DNA of 64,000 nucleotides from Nitrospira_D sp035465795 (lineage in GTDB: Bacteria; Nitrospirota; Nitrospiria; Nitrospirales; Nitrospiraceae), in the NCBI RefSeq assembly GCF_049546785.1, contig NZ_JBMWAN010000003.1, forward strand, positions 372,001 through 436,000. The letters run 5' to 3'. Of this stretch, positions 51,100 to 59,638 are shown piece after piece. How positions within the stretch are numbered: position 1 is the first letter of the stretch; every line of letters starts with the position of its first letter. Made by a program: the position numbers and the translations under genes. A model generated the notes under the pieces. The model ran no database searches and was not told the DNA's origin. It saw only the letters and a list, made by a program, of their open reading frames with translations.

Positions 51100-52536
51100 A
51101 TGAATGGTCAATCTGATGCCGTTCCCACGGAACCAGCCGCTCCACGCCCGTCGACTCCCGGCTTAGGCTGGGACGAATTCTCTCGCGAGTTAGTCGACTT
51201 TTTTGCGTCGGTCAAGCTCGCGATTTTTCTCTTCCTCTTTATCGCCATTACCGCCACGATCGGGACTGTGATCCAGCAAGGTGAGCGGGCCGAGGTCTAT
51301 ATCCAGGAATACGGGGAGAACGCCTACCGGTGGTTTCTCCGGCTCGGGTTCACCGACGTCTATCACACCTGGTGGTTTACCAGCCTGCTCGGTCTCTTGT
51401 GCGTCAATTCCCTGACCTGCTTCTACAAGCGGTTCCCCTCCGTCTGGCGGTCGATGAAACAGGACAAGGTGGGCGTCACGATGGCGTTCATCAAGAACCT
51501 GAAGCAGCAGGCGGAGATTCCCGTCGAGAATACTAAGGAGTCCGTCGCCCAGAGCCTGGTGCAGCATTTCGTCTCGAAGGGCTATCGGGTCCTGGCCAAG
51601 AACGAGCCGGGCGAGGTCACGGTCTATGCGACCAAAGGCGTGATGGGGCGGGTCGGCGCCCATATGGCCCATCTCAGCGCGACGGTCATCGTGCTGGGCG
51701 GGCTGTTAGGCAGCTATTACGGATTCCAGGAATTCGGCGTCTGTCTCGAAGGCCAGACGTACCACATCCCCCGGGGCAACTTCGATCTGAAGGTCGACAA
51801 ATTTTGGATCGACTATCACGAGAACGGCTCGGTCAAATCCTACAACAGCACATTGACGGTGTTGGAGGGCGGGCAGGCGAAGGCCACCAAGACCATTACC
51901 GTGAACGATCCGCTGGTCTACAACGGCATTTGGTTTTATCAATCCAGTTATGGTGATGCCTGGGATCAGGTGGAGGTCGCCCGCATCAACATCAAGGAGA
52001 AGGAAACCGACAAGGTCCTGAAGACGATCGACCTCGAATGGCAGAAGGAGCAGGCGCTGGCCGATCTCAAGCTGAAGCTCTCGATTACCGATTTCGTGGC
52101 GGACTTCGCCTTCAATTCCACCGAGAAAAAAGTCTATTCCAAGACCATCGAGCACGCCAATCCGGCGGTGAAGCTCGTCATCAACGAGGGGGATTCCGTG
52201 CAGGCGACCCCCTGGCTTTTCCAGCAGTTCCCGGACCTCTTTGAAATCAAGGATTCCAAGTACCAGTTCGAGTTGGTCGGGTATAAGCCGAGAAAGTTCA
52301 CCGGATTGCAGATCGCCAAAAATCCGGGGATCAATGTTGTCTGGACCGGGTGCACGATGATTGTCGTGGGGATTACCCTCTCCTCATTCATCTTCCATCG
52401 GCGCATCTGGGCGAAGATCGTGCCTGCGCCGACCGGAGTCACGGTGCACATCGGCGGGACGACCCATAAGAGCCAGATCGATTTCAACAAGGAGTTCAGG
52501 AAGCTGACGGAGAAGATTCAAACGTTCAAGGCGTGA
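51100..52536 (+). CDS. resB: cytochrome c biogenesis protein ResB/Ccs1
   Basis: The ~478-aa membrane protein has an N-terminal pair of helices (VKLAIFLFLFIAITATIGTV, then WWFTSLLGLLCVNSLTCFY). A further membrane segment lies near AHLSATVIVLGGLLGSYYG, then a large periplasmic domain (YNGIWFYQSSYGDAW) and a last helix (GCTMIVVGITLSSFIFHR). This is the ResB layout of System II cytochrome c maturation, where it delivers heme with CcsA. The start is uncertain: ATG 51100 has GGGGGAGA only at distance, and an upstream ATG 51013 is in frame. ccsA follows 81 bp later. Confidence 0.88.
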   Translation: MNGQSDAVPTEPAAPRPSTPGLGWDEFSRELVDFFASVKLAIFLFLFIAITATIGTVIQQGERAEVYIQEYGENAYRWFLRLGFTDVYHTWWFTSLLGLLCVNSLTCFYKRFPSVWRSMKQDKVGVTMAFIKNLKQQAEIPVENTKESVAQSLVQHFVSKGYRVLAKNEPGEVTVYATKGVMGRVGAHMAHLSATVIVLGGLLGSYYGFQEFGVCLEGQTYHIPRGNFDLKVDKFWIDYHENGSVKSYNSTLTVLEGGQAKATKTITVNDPLVYNGIWFYQSSYGDAWDQVEVARINIKEKETDKVLKTIDLEWQKEQALADLKLKLSITDFVADFAFNSTEKKVYSKTIEHANPAVKLVINEGDSVQATPWLFQQFPDLFEIKDSKYQFELVGYKPRKFTGLQIAKNPGINVVWTGCTMIVVGITLSSFIFHRRIWAKIVPAPTGVTVHIGGTTHKSQIDFNKEFRKLTEKIQTFKA

Positions 52537-52617
52537 GCGAGTGGCGGCTGAGGCCCATGCTTGGGTATGATAGGCAGGCGCAGGCGGCTGCGCGGACGAT
52601 AGACGGAGGACGTGATC

Positions 52618-53532
52618 ATGATGCGATCGTTGTTCTTGTTCGATATGACCTTTTGGCTCTACCTGGCAGCGCTCGTGCTGTATATCGGCTATCTGTTTGC
52701 GCGCCGTCCGGCCATGGCGTTGGCCCCGGCCGGGCATCCCAGCGACGACTTCGACGAGCGCGACGGCGCCTGGGCGACTCAGCTCGGTCAGGTGGCCACG
52801 CTTGTGACGGTCTTTGGATGGATGGTGAATACCGGGGCGCTGCTGACCCGTGCCTTCGAGCGCATGGAACATTCAGGAACCTTCGCGCCCTGGTCGAATC
52901 AGTTCGAAGCGATGGCCTATGTTTCCTGGGCGATCATCCTCGGGTACGTGCTGCTGGAACTGCGCTACAAGATCAAGGCGATCGGGGCCTTTGTCGTCGG
53001 CATCGGGTTCATCGCGATGGGGGCCGCGTCGCTGCTGCCCTATCGGTATCAGACGGCCGAGCCGCTGGTCCCGGCCCTCAACAGCTACTGGATTTACATT
53101 CATGTGTCGGTGACGTTAACGAGCTACGCGGCCTTTGCCATGGCCGGCGGGCTCGGGCTGATGTATCTTTTCAAGGAACGGGCGGAGAAACAAGGAAAGA
53201 CGACCGGGTTCTATGCCGCATTTCCGGACCTCGAAACGATCGATGAGCTGGGCTACAAGGCCATCACCATCGGGTTTCCCCTGCTAGCCTTCGGGATTAT
53301 TCTCGGCGCCATGTGGGCGAATTACGCCTGGGGCGGCTACTGGAGCTGGGATCCCAAGGAAACCTGGTCGCTGATCGTCTGGCTGATTTATGGCGCCTAT
53401 ATTCACGCGCGGATGACGCGCGGGTGGGAAGGCCGAAAAGCGGCGATCTATGCCGTATTTGGATTCTTGATGGTTATTTTCTGTTTCTGGGGCGTGAATT
53501 TCTTGCTCTCCGGCTTGCACGCCTACGCCTAG
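52618..53532 (+). CDS. ccsA: cytochrome c biogenesis protein CcsA/ResC
   Basis: This ~304-aa polytopic protein carries the heme-handling WWD motif WGGYWSWDPKETWSLIVW and eight or so hydrophobic segments. It forms the System II heme export and ligation complex with ResB. The start at 52618 lies seven to eight bases after CGGAGGA. Together with resB, the two thioredoxin-like genes and ccdA it makes a complete maturation set, in line with the heavy c-type cytochrome use of nitrite-oxidising bacteria. Confidence 0.9.
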   Translation: MMRSLFLFDMTFWLYLAALVLYIGYLFARRPAMALAPAGHPSDDFDERDGAWATQLGQVATLVTVFGWMVNTGALLTRAFERMEHSGTFAPWSNQFEAMAYVSWAIILGYVLLELRYKIKAIGAFVVGIGFIAMGAASLLPYRYQTAEPLVPALNSYWIYIHVSVTLTSYAAFAMAGGLGLMYLFKERAEKQGKTTGFYAAFPDLETIDELGYKAITIGFPLLAFGIILGAMWANYAWGGYWSWDPKETWSLIVWLIYGAYIHARMTRGWEGRKAAIYAVFGFLMVIFCFWGVNFLLSGLHAYA

Positions 53533-53655
53533 CGTCAAGCTGAAAATGGCTTCCAGCTGCGTTCTCAGTCATGTGAACGCCTCAACGTACTGGGAGTACG
53601 CCTCGGCCTTCACATGCTTTGCGGCCTTGCCGGAAGACCAATTTGAGCATGACGC
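53532..53655. repeat. 124-bp imperfect palindrome between ccsA and the thioredoxin gene
   Basis: GCGTCAAGCTGAAAATGG at the left end pairs with CCAATTTGAGCATGACGC at the right end. Pairing continues inward (CATGTGAACGCCT / AGGCCTTCACATG style) to a centre CGTACTGGGAGTACG. It fills nearly the whole gap. Confidence 0.8.
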
Positions 53656-53677
53656 AAGGTGTTAAGGAGGATTAGGT

Positions 53678-54316
53678 TTGGCTGATCAGGCAACTTCTTC
53701 TCAAACCGCTGCCCAAGAACGACCGAAGGGCGGTTCGCGTGCGGTGATTCTTATCGCCGGGGCGATTGTGCTGGCTGCCACCTTCGTTATCGTGTGGCTG
53801 CAAAGCTCCAAGTATGAGCCGCTCGTCGTCGGCAAGGAAGCGCCGGATTTTGCGCTCACCGATCTGAACGAAAAGCCCTACCGTCTGTCGGACTTTCGAG
53901 GGAAAGTCGTCTTCTTGAATTTCTGGGCCACCTGGTGCGCACCCTGCCGCGAAGAAATGCCTTCGATGGAGGTGCTCAATAAGAATTTCGAGAAAGACGG
54001 TCTCGTGATTCTGGCGGTGAGCATCGATCGCGTTACGACGGCCAAAGACATTCCTCCGTTTGTGAAGGGCCTCAATTTGACGTTTCCCGTGCTGCTTGAT
54101 TCTTGGGGGAAGACGGACAAGCCCTATAAGCGGATGGGGGTGCCCGAGACCTTCATTATCGACCAGCAGGGCATCATTCGAGAAATTGTTATCGGACCGA
54201 AAGATTGGACGAGAGTTGACAATCTCAAGACGCTCACGACCTTGCTCAATGTCACGCCAAAGACGGCGCAAGGAAGCAGTGGGGCTGTACCGGGCTCCAA
54301 TGGGGGCGGTCTATGA
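53678..54316 (+). CDS. membrane-anchored thioredoxin-like protein (TlpA/ResA type), copy 1
   Basis: The 212-aa protein starts at TTG 53678, six bases after AAGGAGGA. It has one N-terminal membrane anchor (AVILIAGAIVLAATFVIVWL) followed by a periplasmic TlpA/ResA thioredoxin domain with WATWCAPCREEMP at about residues 83-95. The rest of the fold (VPETFIIDQQGIIRE) is normal. ResA-like proteins reduce the apocytochrome heme-binding cysteines before heme attachment. Its stop overlaps the next start in ATGA. Confidence 0.9.
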   Translation: MADQATSSQTAAQERPKGGSRAVILIAGAIVLAATFVIVWLQSSKYEPLVVGKEAPDFALTDLNEKPYRLSDFRGKVVFLNFWATWCAPCREEMPSMEVLNKNFEKDGLVILAVSIDRVTTAKDIPPFVKGLNLTFPVLLDSWGKTDKPYKRMGVPETFIIDQQGIIREIVIGPKDWTRVDNLKTLTTLLNVTPKTAQGSSGAVPGSNGGGL

Positions 54317-54870
54317 AACGGCTGCTGGCGATCATCGTTATTATCGGAACCAGCGCGCTGGAGTTTACGAGTCTATCGCTGGCCTCCGCGCTTGAATTGA
54401 TCGGGGCGCGCCCGGAACCTATCGCCGAGCGCGGGATTGTGAAGGTGGGGGACGAAGCGCCGAACTTTCAATTGCGGGATCTCAACGGTAACGTCGTATC
54501 CCTCTCGCAGTTGCGGGGGAAGGTGGTGTTGCTGAACTTCTGGGCGACCTGGTGCGGACCCTGCCGGATCGAGATGCCGGCCATGGAGCAGTTGTACCGC
54601 AGTTATTCCCGCAAAGACTTTGAGATTCTCGCCGTCTCCACCGACGCGCAAGGGGCGGCGGTCACCAGGCCATTTCAGCAGGAAATGGGCTTCACGTTTC
54701 CCATTTTACATGATGCCGAGTATCGTGTCGGTTTGATGTACGGGGCGCGGACATTGCCGATGACGTTCATGGTGGACCGCAAGGGAATCGTCAGGCAGAA
54801 GGTGCCGGGAGCCAGAAATTGGGATGCTCCTGAGGCGCGCGAGCTGGTTCAGGCCATGCTGAAATTTTAA
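54313..54870 (+). CDS. secreted thioredoxin-like protein (ResA type), copy 2
   Basis: The 185-aa protein has a cleavable-looking signal (MKRLLAIIVIIGTSALEF up to about residue 26) and a TlpA/ResA domain with FWATWCGPCRIEMPAMEQ. The cis-Pro region LPMTFMVDRKG is present. It overlaps the first thioredoxin gene by four bases and ends 2 bp before ccdA. Two tandem paralogues suggest a division of labour, for example apocytochrome reduction versus recycling of a partner. Which does which cannot be told here. Confidence 0.88.
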   Translation: MKRLLAIIVIIGTSALEFTSLSLASALELIGARPEPIAERGIVKVGDEAPNFQLRDLNGNVVSLSQLRGKVVLLNFWATWCGPCRIEMPAMEQLYRSYSRKDFEILAVSTDAQGAAVTRPFQQEMGFTFPILHDAEYRVGLMYGARTLPMTFMVDRKGIVRQKVPGARNWDAPEARELVQAMLKF

Positions 54871-54872
54871 CG

Positions 54873-55619
54873 ATGCTGCAATCGATGCCACAGATTTCTC
54901 TCGTGGCCGCATTTTCGGCGGGACTGTTGTCGTTCGTCTCGCCCTGCGTGCTGCCCCTGGTGCCCTCCTACATTTCCTATATTACCGGCTTGTCGGTGGA
55001 GCAACTCACCGATGCCGGCGAGCGCAGCAAATTCAAGACCGCCATCGTGGTGAATGCGCTGCTGTTCATCGCAGGGTTCTCGTCCGTGTTCATCGCGTTC
55101 GGCGCGTCGGCCAGTTTTATCGGACAGATGCTGATCACGTACCAGGATCATATCCGCCGCATCGGCGGCATTATGATTATTGTGTTCGGTCTCTATCTGT
55201 TGGGCATCTTGAACCTGAACTTTTTGAAGATGGAGCACCGGTATCAGTTTCGCAATCGCCCTGCCGGGTATCTGGGATCGTTCCTGATCGGGGTGGCATT
55301 CGCGGCCGGATGGACGCCCTGTGTCGGGCCGGTACTGGGGACGATTCTGCTGTACGCCAGCACAACAGACTCTCTCCTGAACGGCATTGTGCTCCTGGCC
55401 TGCTACTCGCTTGGTCTCGGCCTGCCCTTGTTTATCACCGCCTTGGGTGTCGATCGCTTCCTGGCCTATTTTAAGGAAGTGCGGGCCTATCTCTGGGGCG
55501 TATCGACGGTGAGCGGGGTTTTCTTGATCGTGGTCGGCATCATGATCTACGCCAACTCGTTGACGCTCATCACGAGCTTCCTTGAGCAGCACGGGATCGG
55601 CTGGACCTTAGGACAATGA
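54873..55619 (+). CDS. ccdA: cytochrome c biogenesis protein CcdA
   Basis: The 248-aa polytopic protein has the paired-Cys helices of CcdA, SFVSPCVLPLVPSYISYIT near the N-terminus and AFAAGWTPCVGPVLGTIL in the middle, and about six membrane segments. It carries electrons from cytoplasmic thioredoxin to the periplasmic ResA-like proteins. The gene begins 2 bp after the second thioredoxin stop, so the two are translationally linked. A small GAAGAG/CTCTTC hairpin spans the stop but lacks a U tract. Confidence 0.93.
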   Translation: MLQSMPQISLVAAFSAGLLSFVSPCVLPLVPSYISYITGLSVEQLTDAGERSKFKTAIVVNALLFIAGFSSVFIAFGASASFIGQMLITYQDHIRRIGGIMIIVFGLYLLGILNLNFLKMEHRYQFRNRPAGYLGSFLIGVAFAAGWTPCVGPVLGTILLYASTTDSLLNGIVLLACYSLGLGLPLFITALGVDRFLAYFKEVRAYLWGVSTVSGVFLIVVGIMIYANSLTLITSFLEQHGIGWTLGQ

Positions 55620-55718
55620 AGAGCTCTCGGCTCTTCACTGTCAACTCGTCAGGCAAGTCTTTCTGACACAGGTTTTTCCGCGCTCAGCAGGCAATTCTTC
55701 GCACTCGTTGCCAGCCGG

Positions 55719-56675
55719 TTAGCACCAGGCGCCGAGGCGGCAGGTTGTGAAGGCCTGACCGAGCGCGTTTGCCGAGGGGAGTCGCAGCCCGCCTAGTCCG
55801 GAAGCAGCATCGGAGGTATCGGGGAGCGAGTTCCCGTTTCCGGATGGGGCAGAGGGAGTGGCATTGAAGAGAGCCGGCGCGCCGGGGTCCTTGGCGGCTA
55901 CCGTGCCAGATTTTGTTCCGCCGATCTTTGCCAGGAGTATGCGCCCTTCTTTGGCCACTTTGCTGTCGGGATATTTCTCAGCCAGCATGATCAGATAGTC
56001 GGCGGCCCAATCATCGGCGCCCATCTCATGATAGCTCATCGCCAGGAAGTAGAGGGCGTCGGGTGCAACCGGCTTGTCGGGATAGATCTTTAAAATCTGC
56101 TCGAATCGATGGGCGGCGGCGAGATAGGACTCGCGGCGATAATAGAACTGGCCGACAAGCAGATGGGTCTGGGCGAGCCAATCGTGACATTCCTGGATCT
56201 TTTGCTGCGCCTGGAGGTCATAACGGCTGCCGGGGAAATCCTTCCGCATGCGCTCCAATGCGGTGATCGCTTTCTGCAACGGTTCAGGGTCCCGATCGAT
56301 GGACTTGGCCATCTTGAAGTGGGTTTCGCCGATTCGAAAAGCCGCATATGGCGCAAGGATGTGTGCTTTATGGAGATCGAGGAAGTGGTTATATTCCACC
56401 AGGGCTTCGGCGTATTCCTCCTTTTCGAAGAAGGCTTCGCCGCGCTTCATGATGACATTCGGGTCATAATTCTTCTCTGTCCCGAAGGCATCCCCCATAA
56501 AAATCTGCTCGTCCGTCCCCCCGATGGGCTTCTTAGCCGCAGTCTTTTCTTTCGAGGTGCTGGAACAGGCTGATATCATGAGAGAAATACAGATAACGCC
56601 CATCGCCAGCAGGCCTATGGAACGCCCGCTGTGTGAGCAGTGCCGAGGAGGGTGAGCTTGAGAGGATACCATCAC
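55719..56675 (-). CDS. BamD/YfiO-like outer membrane assembly lipoprotein
   Basis: The 318-aa protein has a lipobox (ICISLMISACSS; Cys anchors the lipid) and a TPR-type helical array: RGEAFFEKEEYAEALVEYNH, APYAAFRIGETHFKMAKS and APDALYFLAMSYHEMGAD. This is the BamD layout, a scaffold for beta-barrel insertion in the outer membrane. The C-terminal ~60 residues are low-complexity and not part of the family core. Several N-terminal ATGs are possible; the longest frame is given. It converges with ccdA. Confidence 0.82.
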   Translation of the reverse strand: MMVSSQAHPPRHCSHSGRSIGLLAMGVICISLMISACSSTSKEKTAAKKPIGGTDEQIFMGDAFGTEKNYDPNVIMKRGEAFFEKEEYAEALVEYNHFLDLHKAHILAPYAAFRIGETHFKMAKSIDRDPEPLQKAITALERMRKDFPGSRYDLQAQQKIQECHDWLAQTHLLVGQFYYRRESYLAAAHRFEQILKIYPDKPVAPDALYFLAMSYHEMGADDWAADYLIMLAEKYPDSKVAKEGRILLAKIGGTKSGTVAAKDPGAPALFNATPSAPSGNGNSLPDTSDAASGLGGLRLPSANALGQAFTTCRLGAWC

Positions 56676-56817
56676 TACGTAAGTTCATAGCAAGAGCTGC
56701 GGTGAAAAGCAATGCCGGAGGCTCATTGGTTGACCCGCCTCCAGATGCCCCCTATAATCCCGCCGCCATGAATAGTGTAGACGGTAGGGTCCGGTTTCGT
56801 GCCACTGGTTTAATTAG

Positions 56818-57810
56818 ATGAAAAGTCTGAGAGTTATCGGCACCGGCAGCAGTCTTCCAGAACGGGTGGTGGGAAATAGTGAGGTGGCCGCCCCCCTGGG
56901 GATTTCTGCTGAACAGATCGAGCGTCTCACGGGGATTCGGGAGCGGCGCTGGGCGGCCGAGGGGCAGGCCTCTTCCGATCTCGCGCTCGATGCCAGCCGC
57001 AAGGCGCTGGATGCAGCCGGCTGCCAGGCGTCCTCGGTAGATGCGGTGATTCTCTCCACAACATCCCCTGACATGGCGTTCCCTTCGACCGCTTGTTTTG
57101 TCCAGCGGGGGCTTGGTTGCCGGGGAGTCGGCGCGTTTGATGTGTCTGCCTCCTGTTCCGGTTTTCTCTACGGGCTGTCGATGGCCGACGCCATGGTTCG
57201 AAGCGGGCAGGTTACGACCTGCCTGGTCGTGGCAGCCGAGGTGAAATCAAGATTCCTGGACCCGGCAGATGAAGCGACCGCGGTCTTATTCGGGGATGGG
57301 GCCGGTGCGGTAGTGGTACGGGGAGAGGATGATGGAACGGCGAAGCGCCGTGGTCTGCTGGGTATCCGGCTGCATGCGGATGGATCGAAGCATGACCTGA
57401 TCCGTGTGCCTGCCGGTGGGTCGCGACGGCCTGCATCGGCAGAGACGGTGTTGAAGAATGAGCATGTGTTGCGGATGCGCGGAGCCTCGCTCTTTCGCAT
57501 CGCGGTGCGCCGGGTCGAGCAGGCAGTGCAGGACATTCTGAAAGAATTCGGTATCGGGATCGAAGAGATCGGGCAGGTCGTGTTGCATCAGGCGAACGGG
57601 CGGATTCTGTCGCAGGTGGCGGGCCGGTTAGGGGTGCCTGCGGAACGGCTTACGTCGGTGATCGAGCGGTACGGCAACACCTCGTCCGCCTCCTTGCCGA
57701 TCGCTATGGATGCCGCGGTGCGTGACGGCAAGATTGTCTCAGGCGATCTGGTGCTGCTGGGCAGCTTCGGGGGCGGCCTGACTTGGGCAACGGGCCTGGT
57801 ACGATGGTAG
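56818..57810 (+). CDS. fabH: 3-oxoacyl-ACP synthase III (FabH-like)
   Basis: The 330-aa ketosynthase has the catalytic triad of FabH: Cys113 in DVSASCSGFLYG, His257 in VLHQANGRI and Asn in YGNTSSAS near residue 287. It condenses acetyl-CoA (or another primer) with malonyl-ACP to start fatty acid synthesis. Length is normal. The start ATG 56818 has a weak ribosome site. It stands alone rather than in a fab cluster, so a specialised acyl-starting role is possible. Confidence 0.88.
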   Translation: MKSLRVIGTGSSLPERVVGNSEVAAPLGISAEQIERLTGIRERRWAAEGQASSDLALDASRKALDAAGCQASSVDAVILSTTSPDMAFPSTACFVQRGLGCRGVGAFDVSASCSGFLYGLSMADAMVRSGQVTTCLVVAAEVKSRFLDPADEATAVLFGDGAGAVVVRGEDDGTAKRRGLLGIRLHADGSKHDLIRVPAGGSRRPASAETVLKNEHVLRMRGASLFRIAVRRVEQAVQDILKEFGIGIEEIGQVVLHQANGRILSQVAGRLGVPAERLTSVIERYGNTSSASLPIAMDAAVRDGKIVSGDLVLLGSFGGGLTWATGLVRW

Positions 57811-57840
57811 CCGACGATGACGTATAGCCGGGTAATGCGT

Positions 57841-57870
57841 TCGTAACAATGTTCGCATATTTCGCATATA
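57841..57870 (+). promoter_or_regulatory. tandem TTCGCATAT operator candidate upstream of the phosphate genes
   Basis: Two exact TTCGCATAT copies abut at 57853-57861 and 57862-57870, with a related TTCGTAACA at 57841. They lie about 35 bp before the DUF47 gene. Given phoB and phoR nearby, a Pho-box-like site is possible, although the spacing (9 bp) differs from the usual 11. Confidence 0.4.
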
Positions 57871-57903
57871 CAGAGGGCGCCAGTTCACCTTTCAGGAGCG
57901 CGG

Positions 57904-58527
<624 letters not shown>

Positions 58528-58535
58528 TTTGTGAG

Positions 58536-58634
58536 GTGGGCGAAGGGTGTGAGGCAAGGGGCGAGAGGCTGCCGGACTCATCTGGCGGTGCTCCTCGATT
58601 CAGGCCCCTCCCCTCGCCGCGCGCTTCTTACCAC
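58536..58634. repeat. palindromic spacer built of GGGGCGAGAGG words
   Basis: GTGGGCGAAGGG...AAGGGGCGAGAGGC on the left pairs imperfectly with CCCCTCCCCTCGCC...TTCTTACCAC on the right. It lies between the DUF47 and PiT genes. Confidence 0.55.
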
Positions 58635-58645
58635 GAGCCTAAATT

Positions 58646-59638
58646 ATGCCTGATCTGACCGGATTATTACTGTTGACTGTCGTGCTGGCGCTCTTGTTCG
58701 ACTTTTCGAATGGATGGCACGACTGCGCCAATGCGGTGGCGACGGTGGTGTCTACCCGGGTGCTCAGTCCGCTCGCCGCGGTGATTCTGGCGGGCGTCCT
58801 GAATGTGGCGGGGGCGTTTTTCTCCACCGCGGTGGCGAAAATGATCGGCGGCGGGATTGTCTTTCATGAGGCGATCACCAGCGCCGTCGTGGCGGCGGCG
58901 TTGGCCGGCGCGATTCTCTGGAATCTGGTGACGCTGCTTCTGGGATTGCCGACCAGCTCGTCTCATGCGTTGATCGGGGGGCTCGTCGGTTCGGCGGTGG
59001 CCCATGGGGGCTGGGCGGTGGTGCAATTCAAAGGGCTGCGCGCGATTCTGGAGGCGATGGTGCTGTCGCCTCTGTTCGGGTTCGGGATCGGGTTTCTGGT
59101 CATGATCGCCATCAGCTGGATGTTCTTTCGTGTCCATCGGGGCGTCGCGACGAAGACGTTCAGCCGGCTCCAGCTGCTCTCGGCCAGCTTTATGGCCTTC
59201 AGCCATGGATCCAACGATGCGCAGAAGGCGATGGGGATTATCACGTTGGCGCTGGTCTCGTCCGGCCAGATCACGTCATCCGATGTGCCGACGTGGGTGA
59301 TCGTGTCCTGCGCGTTGGCCATGGGGTTGGGCACGATGGTCGGCGGGTGGCGCATCATGCGCACCCTTGGGATGCGGATCGTAAAGCTGGAACCGGTGCA
59401 TGGATTTGCGGCGGAGACGGGGGCGGCCAGCGTCCTGCTCTTCACCGCGCACTTCGGGCTGCCGGTCAGCACGACCCACACCATCACCTCGTCGATTCTG
59501 GGCGTTGGCGCCACCAGGCGCTTGTCGGCGGTGCGGTGGGGCGTGACGACCAAGATTCTCTCCGCCTGGCTCTTTACGCTCCCCGGCGCCGGGTTGCTGG
59601 GGGCGCTCGTCTACGGGCTGCTCACTTTCCTGAATTAA
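58646..59638 (+). CDS. pit: PiT-family inorganic phosphate transporter
   Basis: The 330-aa membrane protein has the two PiT signatures, FDFSNGWHDCANAVATVV at the N-terminus and AFSHGSNDAQKAMGIITLAL in the middle, plus about ten hydrophobic segments. It should take up metal-phosphate by proton or sodium symport. It ends convergently with phoR, the two stops overlapping by four bases. The DUF47 gene upstream is its usual partner. Confidence 0.93.
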   Translation: MPDLTGLLLLTVVLALLFDFSNGWHDCANAVATVVSTRVLSPLAAVILAGVLNVAGAFFSTAVAKMIGGGIVFHEAITSAVVAAALAGAILWNLVTLLLGLPTSSSHALIGGLVGSAVAHGGWAVVQFKGLRAILEAMVLSPLFGFGIGFLVMIAISWMFFRVHRGVATKTFSRLQLLSASFMAFSHGSNDAQKAMGIITLALVSSGQITSSDVPTWVIVSCALAMGLGTMVGGWRIMRTLGMRIVKLEPVHGFAAETGAASVLLFTAHFGLPVSTTHTITSSILGVGATRRLSAVRWGVTTKILSAWLFTLPGAGLLGALVYGLLTFLN

